From assembly GCA_018262455.1 (NCBI GenBank), contig JAGSPR010000082.1, forward strand, positions 1 through 18,561: 18,561 bases of DNA, given 5' to 3'. This DNA comes from Deltaproteobacteria bacterium. GTDB lineage: Bacteria > Myxococcota > Polyangia > Haliangiales > Haliangiaceae. The translations under genes were made by a program, and so were the position numbers. The notes under the pieces were generated by a model that searched no databases, was not told the DNA's origin, and saw only the letters and a program-made list of their open reading frames with translations. Below are positions 1-6,819 of the stretch, piece after piece; the first letter of the stretch is position 1, and each line of letters begins with the position of its first letter.

Positions 1-1
1 C

Positions 2-655
2 CACGGCACGCTGCCGATCCTGCTCTCTCACACCCACCTCGATCACATCCAGGGGCTGCCGTTCTTCACGCCGTTCTTCATCAAGGGCAACACCATCCGG
101 ATTCTCGGCGCCAACCCGATGGCCGGCACCTCGCTCGAGGCCACGCTGCAGCAGCAGCTCGCGCCGCACTACAGCCCGCTCAACGGCCTGGAGAACCTCG
201 CGGCCGGCGTGTCGATCGAGACGATCACCGCGGGCGACAAGCTGCAGGTCCCGGGCTTCGACGTCGTGACCGCGCCCGTGCCACATGGATCGATGTGGAC
301 GACCGCGTATCGCATCACCGCCGACGGCAAGACCGTTACCTATCTATCGGACGTCGAGTATCCAACTCCTGACGAGCCCGTCGACATCGCGCTCGCGCTC
401 GCGCAAGATGCGGATCTCTTGATCCACGACGCGATGCACGCCGACGACGACTACGAGCAGCGCCGAGGCTGGGGCCACTCGCCTGCCCGAGCGGGGGTCG
501 TCGTGGCCGAGCGGGCGGGCGCCAAGAAGCTCGCGCTGTTTCACCATAGCCCTGATGCGACCGACGACATGATCGATGAGGTCGTCGCGCGAACGGCTGC
601 ACGCACCGCGGTCCCGATCTTCGCGGCCGCTGAAGGGAGCTACCTCGACGTATGA
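2..655 (+). CDS. MBL-fold metallo-hydrolase, 5' end cut by the window
   Basis: This is the C-terminal part of a metallo-beta-lactamase-fold hydrolase; the reading frame is open from base 2 and the start lies outside the window. The metal-binding motif HTHLDH is at visible residues 10-15, followed by a GLPFFTPFF stretch typical of the phosphodiesterase-like/RNase Z-like branch (seen). Further metal-site motifs follow: TYLSDVE, LIHDAMHADDDY and, near the end, LFHHSPD (seen). By family knowledge such proteins are dinuclear-metal hydrolases, often acting on phosphodiester bonds; the substrate here cannot be told. No signal peptide can be judged because the N-terminus is missing. The stop codon overlaps the ATG of the next gene (ATGA), so the two are probably translated together. 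Confidence 0.88.
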   Translation, partial: HGTLPILLSHTHLDHIQGLPFFTPFFIKGNTIRILGANPMAGTSLEATLQQQLAPHYSPLNGLENLAAGVSIETITAGDKLQVPGFDVVTAPVPHGSMWTTAYRITADGKTVTYLSDVEYPTPDEPVDIALALAQDADLLIHDAMHADDDYEQRRGWGHSPARAGVVVAERAGAKKLALFHHSPDATDDMIDEVVARTAARTAVPIFAAAEGSYLDV

Positions 656-1209
656 AGCCGACTGCCGAAGAGCTGCGAGAGCTCGGCGAGAACTCGACCA
701 ACGTGGCCAACGCGTGGGCGGGCGCCGATAACTACCTGTCGCGTGGCCTCAAAGCGTGGACGCTCCAGACGATCGGGCGCGATCGCCAGATCGCGGTCCG
801 TGCCGCGGTCGCCGCGTGTGACCTCGTCGTCGTGCAGTACAACCGCGACGACGAGGGGCTGCCGGCGCGCACCTACGTCGACGACATGTTCGCGGCGGTC
901 AAGCGCTGGCTCTCCGCGCCGACGAAGGACCACGCCGAGGCCGTGCGATCCTCGCTCGACGTGACGCGCAGTGCCCACGCCTGGCAGCGCGAGCGGGATG
1001 TGATGTCGTTCTGGATCCTCGAGGCGGTGGACCACGCCTCGCTGGCTGTCTGGTCGGGCGAACGCGCTTCCTACATCGTGCCGATGGACTACGCGACCTG
1101 TGCCGCGCGTTCGGTCGCGTGCGTCCTCCATGCGATGAAGGATGGCGGCGTCGACGAAGTCGCGGCGATCGACGTGATCGTGGCCGCGGTTCGCGGTGTC
1201 GTCGGCTAG
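652..1209 (+). CDS. Uncharacterised helical protein coupled to the MBL hydrolase
   Basis: A 185-residue protein I do not recognise. Its ATG overlaps the TGA of the hydrolase gene, and an AAGGGAG run lies about 12 bases upstream, inside the hydrolase gene. It has no signal peptide or membrane segment, and its composition predicts mostly alpha helix with scattered Cys, His and Trp. The pattern of short Ala-rich helices around residues 75-170 faintly recalls helical immunity-type proteins such as Imm-5, but no diagnostic motif supports that and no toxin gene is nearby. The four-base overlap suggests that it works with the hydrolase (inference). It ends 62 bases before the lipoprotein gene. Confidence 0.75.
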   Translation: MKPTAEELRELGENSTNVANAWAGADNYLSRGLKAWTLQTIGRDRQIAVRAAVAACDLVVVQYNRDDEGLPARTYVDDMFAAVKRWLSAPTKDHAEAVRSSLDVTRSAHAWQRERDVMSFWILEAVDHASLAVWSGERASYIVPMDYATCAARSVACVLHAMKDGGVDEVAAIDVIVAAVRGVVG

Positions 1210-1271
1210 CACGCCTGGGGGTATGCAATGTTCGCCGCGGGGCGCGCGTTGATCACCCTACGAACGTGACG

Positions 1272-2303
1272 ATGCGTGCATGGATCGGGATCGCGCTGGT
1301 GGTTGCGAGTTGCTCGAGCGCCCCGCCCGCGAGGAGCCCGCTGGCGCAGCGCGCGTTCTACTACTGGCGCACGACGTTCCGGCTGTCGCCGACGGAGCAG
1401 CGGGTGCTCGCCGACCTCCACATCCCGCGGCTCTATGTCCGGATGTTCGATGTCGAGTGGCGCGATGGCGCGCCGTCGATGATCGGCAAGATCGCGCCGG
1501 TCGACGGCCAGCAGGTCCCCGATGGCGTCGAGGTCGTGCCGGTGATCTACCTCCGCAACGAGGTGTTCCGTCAGCTCGGCGAGGCGCGGGCGGTCGAGCT
1601 GGCGCGGAGCACGTGGGGCGAGGTCGAGCAGCGCGCGAAGCTGCTCGGGTTCACGCCCCACGAGCTGCAGGTTGACTGCGACTGGACCGACACCACGCAG
1701 CGTGCGTTCTTCGCGTACCTCAAGCAGCTGCGCGCGGTCGGCGGGCCGATCGCGCTGTCCGCGACGATCCGGCTGCATCAGGTCAAGTACCGCGAGCGGA
1801 CCGGGGTGCCTCCGGTCGATCGCGGCATGCTGATGTTCTACAACATGGGCAAGTTCAGCCCCGATCCCGACGCGCGTGCGATCTTCGACGCTGCGAGCGC
1901 CGAGCCGTACCTCGGTCGGATCGCCGACTATCCGCTGGCACTCGACGTGGCGCTGCCGATCTGGTCGTGGACCGTCCACGTGCGGGACGACCGGGTCGAG
2001 GGCTTGCTCCAGGCGACGGACCCCGACGAGCTGCCCTCGATCGAGTTCCTGTCCCGCGCCGGACCCGACCGGTTCGTCGCGACCCGGACGGCGTTTCTCC
2101 ACGGCACGTTGCTCCGCGAAGGCGACGTGCTGAAGATCGAGCGGATGACCCCCTCCGATACCCGCGCCGCCGCGGATATGCTCTCCCCCCACCTGGCCCC
2201 CGTTGCGACCCCTCGTACGGTCTCGCTGTTCGACCTCTCCGAAAGGAACCTCAGCCGTCATGGTACCGATCAGCTCGACCAGATCTTTCGCGCGGTTCGC
2301 TAG
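1272..2303 (+). CDS. Predicted lipoprotein of unknown function, possibly barrel-fold
   Basis: A 343-residue exported protein. The chosen ATG gives a short signal peptide with a lipobox at residues 11-14 (VASC). Residue 15 is Ser rather than Asp, so outer-membrane sorting is plausible. A GTG two codons upstream is an alternative start. The mature part contains well-spaced blocks: FYYWRTTF near the N-terminus, LYVRMFDVEW, VPVIYLRNE, LQVDCDWTDTTQ, LSATIRLHQVKYRERTG and DRGMLMFYNMGKF. Alternating strand-helix blocks with acidic residues after strands suggest a glycosidase-like barrel (inference). The blocks resemble uncharacterised lipoproteins of Bacteroidetes as I recall them; no search was run. 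The 3' end overlaps the start of the next gene by 44 bases, so the two are probably co-expressed partners. Confidence 0.85.
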   Translation: MRAWIGIALVVASCSSAPPARSPLAQRAFYYWRTTFRLSPTEQRVLADLHIPRLYVRMFDVEWRDGAPSMIGKIAPVDGQQVPDGVEVVPVIYLRNEVFRQLGEARAVELARSTWGEVEQRAKLLGFTPHELQVDCDWTDTTQRAFFAYLKQLRAVGGPIALSATIRLHQVKYRERTGVPPVDRGMLMFYNMGKFSPDPDARAIFDAASAEPYLGRIADYPLALDVALPIWSWTVHVRDDRVEGLLQATDPDELPSIEFLSRAGPDRFVATRTAFLHGTLLREGDVLKIERMTPSDTRAAADMLSPHLAPVATPRTVSLFDLSERNLSRHGTDQLDQIFRAVR

Positions 2304-4506
2304 AGGCACGCTCGTCGTGGCGGCGATCGCGTGCGGCGGCGTCGCGCTGCGCGGCGAGCAGGCGCGCGCCTGCTCGGGCTGGGAGCCCTCGATCAGCGAG
2401 CTGACGACGTTCGATCCCGACGTCCTCGACAACGCCGGGCTCGCGTTCGACCCGTTCGACTCGGGCTTCGGTGCGCCGTGCGCCGACGACTGCACGACCC
2501 AGCGGATGCTCGCCGACTGGCACGGGTACCTCAAAGCCACCGGCATGACCGACGCCGACTGGAAGAAGGTCTTGTTCGAGGCCTCGGGCCAGGACCTCAT
2601 CGCGATCCGGCAGCGGCTGTCGGGCAAGGCCACGGCACCGCCGAAGGGTTACGAGCAGAGCTCGCTGTGGAAGGTGTCGGCCGGCAAGGACACGCTGCTC
2701 GCCGCCATCGGCGTGGTCGAGCTCGCTCGCAAGGTCGAGGCGTTCACCGGATTCGACCAGTACGACCAGGACGGCAACCAGAAGCTGAGGGGCCGGCCAC
2801 CCGCCGAGCTGCTCGCGGCCGCGCGCAAGGCGCTCAAGAGCACGAAGGACCCGTTCCTGTCGCAACGCTACGGCTTCCTTGCCCTTCGCATCCTGTTCTA
2901 CCAGCGTGACTGGAACGCGGCGGTCAGCTTCTTCGAAGGTACTCAGGCCGTGCTCGCGACGCCGTCGATCGACCTGTCGGCGCGTGCGCGCTATTACCTC
3001 GCCGGCGCGCTCGCGAAGTCGGGCAAGGCGGCCCGCGCCAACCTCGAGCTCGCGCGGGTGCACGCGAGCTATCCGCCGCTGGCCGGGGCGGCCGCACTCG
3101 ACTTCCGCCCGATGGAGGACACGGACTGGCGCGAGTCACTCCGCCTGGCGAGCACCGTGCGGGAGAAGACCGAGCTGTGGCGGCTGGTCGGGATCGACAA
3201 GGACGGCCTCGTCGCGATCCAGGAGATCCTCAAGCTGGACCCGAAGTCGAATCTCGTCGGGGTGCTCATGGTGCGCGAGCTGGCGCGTGCCGAGAGCCGC
3301 GGCGTCGATGCCTGGGGCGAGGGTGCCAAACCCGATCCGAAGGACGTGGCGGCGCAGCACAAGGCGTTCGCGGCGATCGAGCAGATCGCGGTCGCGCAGG
3401 CCAAGCTGCCGGGCGCCGATCGGCCGTGGCTGATGGAGCTCATCGCCGGTCACATCGCTGCCAAGCGTGGCGACCTCGCGACCGCAAGGCCGCGGCTGCT
3501 GCGCGCGGTCTCCGGGCGGCCGGGCGACGTCCGGGTCGCGAGCCAGGCCAAGGCGAGCCTCGCGGTGGCACTGGCACTCGACTGGAAGATCAACCCGCAG
3601 AATGAAGCCGAGCTCGCGAAGTCGATGAACGACATCGACCCGGCATTCGGCCGGCTCGCGACGGTGCGCGGGGACGTCCGCGGCAAGCTCGCGAAGGCCT
3701 ACGCGAAGGCCGGCAAGCTCGTCGACGCCGAGTTCCTCCAGCCGGGCACGGTCGATCCGATCGACCCCGCGACCGGGCGCGCCAAGGGCAAGCCGCGGTG
3801 GAACGATGCCGTGTTCATCAAGGAGATGATCGCGCGCACCGGGCGCACGAGCACCGAGTTCGAGCGCTTCGTGCTCCAGGGCTCGATCTCGCGTGAACAT
3901 CTCGAGCAGGAACTGGCGCTCCGCTACCTGCTCGACGGCGACTTTGCCACTGCCGCGAAGACGTTCCAGACCACGAAGGCGACCTCGGATCGCCTCAGGA
4001 CCGATCCGTTCGTCATCCACACCATCGACTGCCACGACTGTGATCACGACAAGTTCGAGAGTTCGAAGTGGACGCACGCGAGCATGGTGACGCGGCTCGC
4101 CGAGCTCGAGCTCAAGGCCAAGGGCGGAGGCGAGGCCGCGGCCGAGGCGGCGTTCTTGATCGGCAACGCGCTCTACAACATCACCTGGTACGGCAACGCG
4201 CGGATCGTGCTCGACGACTCGCATCAGGCCACGCGGAACGCGAGCGCGGCGCTGCAGTGGTACAAGCGCGCGTTCGATCTGACCTCGAACCGCGAGCTCA
4301 AGGCCAGGTCGGCGTTCATGGCGGCCAAGGCCGAGCTCGCCAACCTGTGGACCGCGCAAGCCGACGACCCGAGCGCGAATCCCGATCCGTATCCCACCCC
4401 GAAGACCTGGTATCCGATCGTGAAGCGCTACGCGGCCACGAAGTACTACAAGGAAGTGCTCAAGGAGTGCGGCTACTTCGCGACCTGGGCCAGCGGGAAG
4501 CCCTGA
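2260..4506 (+). CDS. Large exported helical-repeat protein of unknown function
   Basis: A 748-residue protein. The ATG at 2260 was chosen because an AAAGGA sequence lies about 12 bases upstream and the translation opens with a basic, then hydrophobic leader ending at ARA (residues 35-37), a likely signal peptidase I site; a longer in-frame start at 2203 would bury this signal. The mature protein begins CSGWEP and has another Cys pair near residues 75-80. The body is a long series of Ala/Leu-rich helices with TPR-like spacing, as in FATAAKTFQTTKA and ASAALQWYKRAFDL. A CHDCDHD cluster around residue 590 is the clearest motif and could bind metal or form disulfides. It overlaps the lipoprotein gene by 44 bases in another frame. 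The stop directly abuts the stop of the convergent TetR gene. Confidence 0.85.
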   Translation: MVPISSTRSFARFARGTLVVAAIACGGVALRGEQARACSGWEPSISELTTFDPDVLDNAGLAFDPFDSGFGAPCADDCTTQRMLADWHGYLKATGMTDADWKKVLFEASGQDLIAIRQRLSGKATAPPKGYEQSSLWKVSAGKDTLLAAIGVVELARKVEAFTGFDQYDQDGNQKLRGRPPAELLAAARKALKSTKDPFLSQRYGFLALRILFYQRDWNAAVSFFEGTQAVLATPSIDLSARARYYLAGALAKSGKAARANLELARVHASYPPLAGAAALDFRPMEDTDWRESLRLASTVREKTELWRLVGIDKDGLVAIQEILKLDPKSNLVGVLMVRELARAESRGVDAWGEGAKPDPKDVAAQHKAFAAIEQIAVAQAKLPGADRPWLMELIAGHIAAKRGDLATARPRLLRAVSGRPGDVRVASQAKASLAVALALDWKINPQNEAELAKSMNDIDPAFGRLATVRGDVRGKLAKAYAKAGKLVDAEFLQPGTVDPIDPATGRAKGKPRWNDAVFIKEMIARTGRTSTEFERFVLQGSISREHLEQELALRYLLDGDFATAAKTFQTTKATSDRLRTDPFVIHTIDCHDCDHDKFESSKWTHASMVTRLAELELKAKGGGEAAAEAAFLIGNALYNITWYGNARIVLDDSHQATRNASAALQWYKRAFDLTSNRELKARSAFMAAKAELANLWTAQADDPSANPDPYPTPKTWYPIVKRYAATKYYKEVLKECGYFATWASGKP

Positions 4507-5199
4507 CTACCCGTTCGGGAACAGCGTCCGCTCGATCAGCATCGTGAGCGCCTGCTTCGCGCGCTCGCTATCGATCGGAGGTTGCCCGACGTGACCCGCG
4601 AGCCCGTACGCGCACTGCATCGCGCTGCCGTACAGCACGTAGGCGGTGGCCTCTGGATCCGGGATCTCCGAGCGCGGCGCGATCGTTTCGATGAGCTGGG
4701 TCAGCCGCTGCACGGACGCCAGGTCGAACGCGCGACGGAGCGCGGCAACCTGGGGATCTCGCAGCGACATCTCGTTGACACTGCGCGACAGCTGCGGCCG
4801 CGACACCACGTGCTCGAACAACACGGCCACCGTGGCGGTCAGCGTCTCGTGGCGCGCGCGACCGATGAACCGCTCGGGCCCGAGACCGTCGATGGTCTCG
4901 GTGTAGGCGGCGACCATCATGCGGCGAGCGACCTCGAGATAGATCTCGTGCTTGTCGTCGAAGTAGCGGTAGAAGGTGCCAACGGAGACCCCGGCACGCT
5001 GCGAGATCTCCGGCGTCCCGACCGCGTCGTATCCGTCCGCCGAGAACAGCTCGGTCGCTGCTTCGATCAGCGCGATGTAGCTGCGACGCGACCGCTCCTG
5101 CTGGAAGTCCGGCTCGCGCGTGGCGCGTAGCAGGGTCTCGGCGGAGAGGATGGCGGCCTCAGGAAGGGTCGCCTTCGTCGTCCGCGCGCGAGACGCCAT
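4507..5199 (-). CDS. TetR-family transcriptional regulator
   Basis: A 230-residue TetR-type repressor. The N-terminal DNA-binding domain spans about residues 38-90 and contains the family pattern: IEAATELFSADGYDAV, EISQRAGVSVGTFYRYF as the helix-turn-helix, then DDKHEIYLEV. The C-terminal helical half is the ligand-binding and dimer region, and the ligand is unknown. The ATG at 5199 was chosen; a GTG at 5214 and an ATG at 5241 are in-frame alternatives, but the longer one would cover the candidate promoter region. It is divergent from the ferritin-like diiron enzyme, 93 bases apart, so that gene is its most likely target along with itself (inference from arrangement). It meets the upstream repeat-protein gene tail to tail with no spacer. 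Confidence 0.93.
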   Translation of the reverse strand: MASRARTTKATLPEAAILSAETLLRATREPDFQQERSRRSYIALIEAATELFSADGYDAVGTPEISQRAGVSVGTFYRYFDDKHEIYLEVARRMMVAAYTETIDGLGPERFIGRARHETLTATVAVLFEHVVSRPQLSRSVNEMSLRDPQVAALRRAFDLASVQRLTQLIETIAPRSEIPDPEATAYVLYGSAMQCAYGLAGHVGQPPIDSERAKQALTMLIERTLFPNG

Positions 5200-5292
5200 G
5201 GATCCACAATGCACTTGACGACCCCCCACGCGCCAGTTCAAAGTGAAACAACTGTCAGTTTTGGTACAGGCCGAGCCACGTCAGGAGCTTCC
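5200..5292. promoter_or_regulatory. Divergent control region with AACTG/CAGTT operator candidate
   Basis: This 93-base spacer separates TetR from the diiron enzyme and must contain both promoters. It has an unusually A/T-rich core for this window. A perfect inverted repeat, AACTG-T-CAGTT, lies at 5250-5260, and a further CAGTT lies at 5234-5238, giving three copies of one element within 27 bases. This is the size and symmetry expected of a TetR-family operator. A TTGACG sequence at 5215-5220 could be a -35 box on the + strand, but its partner -10 is poor. AGGAG at 5283-5287 is a good ribosome binding site for the diiron gene and fixes its ATG at 5293. Confidence 0.6.
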
Positions 5293-6384
<1,092 letters not shown>

Positions 6385-6390
6385 CCGCGC

Positions 6391-6396
6391 TATCGT
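6391..6396 (+). promoter_or_regulatory. Candidate -10 box (TATCGT) for a near-leaderless mRNA
   Basis: TATCGT ends six bases before the ATG of the cupredoxin gene, and no ribosome binding site fits in the 18-base gap after the diiron gene. Transcription from such a box would begin at or next to the start codon. The gene could equally be read through from the diiron gene. Confidence 0.35.
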
Positions 6397-6402
6397 GCGG
6401 GC

Positions 6403-6807
6403 ATGTCTCGCCTCGCACTGCTCGTGTTCGGCCTCGCGTTGTCATCCGCTGCTTGCAAGAAGGCAGACAACCAGCCCGCAAAGAAGCCAGCCGCGACGAC
6501 CGCGAGCGGCACCGTGGTCGATGGCGTTCGCAAGATCGCGATCGAGGCGAACAAGGAGGGCTACACGCCGGATCGGATCCCGGGGAAGCCCGGCGAGAAG
6601 CTGGTGCTCGTGTTCACCCGCACGTTCGACAGTGAGTGCATCGGCCAGCTGAAGACGCCCGAAGGCAAGCTCGTCCCGCTCCCGATGAACAAGCCGGTCG
6701 AGGTCGCGGTCACCGTGCCGGCCGACGGCGAGGTCACGTTCGCGTGCGGGATGGACATGTTCCACGGCGTCGTCGTCGCCGACAAGGCCGCGGCCCCCCC
6801 GGGCTGA
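6403..6807 (+). CDS. Small cupredoxin-like lipoprotein
   Basis: A 134-residue exported protein. A hydrophobic leader ends in SAAC with Cys18 as the probable lipidation site; Ser rather than Leu at -3 makes the lipobox imperfect. A Lys/Ala/Thr-rich linker (to about residue 38) is followed by a beta-rich domain of about 90 residues with cupredoxin order: an early strand IAIEANKEGYTP, then LVLVFTRTFDSECIG, and a final VTFACGMDMFHGVVVV-like strand. Cys79, Cys115, Met117, Met119 and His121 are possible copper ligands or a disulfide plus ligands (seen; role inferred). Cupredoxins of this short type bind copper in the cell envelope or carry electrons. It lies 18 bases after the diiron gene. Its stop pairs in a hairpin with the stop of the convergent kinase. 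Confidence 0.85.
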   Translation: MSRLALLVFGLALSSAACKKADNQPAKKPAATTASGTVVDGVRKIAIEANKEGYTPDRIPGKPGEKLVLVFTRTFDSECIGQLKTPEGKLVPLPMNKPVEVAVTVPADGEVTFACGMDMFHGVVVADKAAAPPG

Positions 6808-6819
6808 CGGTGGGCGTCA
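6805..6819. terminator. Short hairpin joining two convergent stop codons
   Basis: TGACG at 6805-6809 and CGTCA at 6815-6819 form a five-base stem with a five-base loop. The left arm starts with the TGA of the cupredoxin gene, and the right arm ends in the reverse complement of the kinase TGA. The hairpin works in both directions but has no T-run on either side, so it is at most a weak or factor-assisted terminator. Confidence 0.3.

Noticed and set aside
4510..4519. CCCG-TT-CGGG hairpin near the end of the repeat-protein gene
   Set aside because: It lies within the last TetR codons, has only four base pairs and a two-base loop, and no T-run follows.
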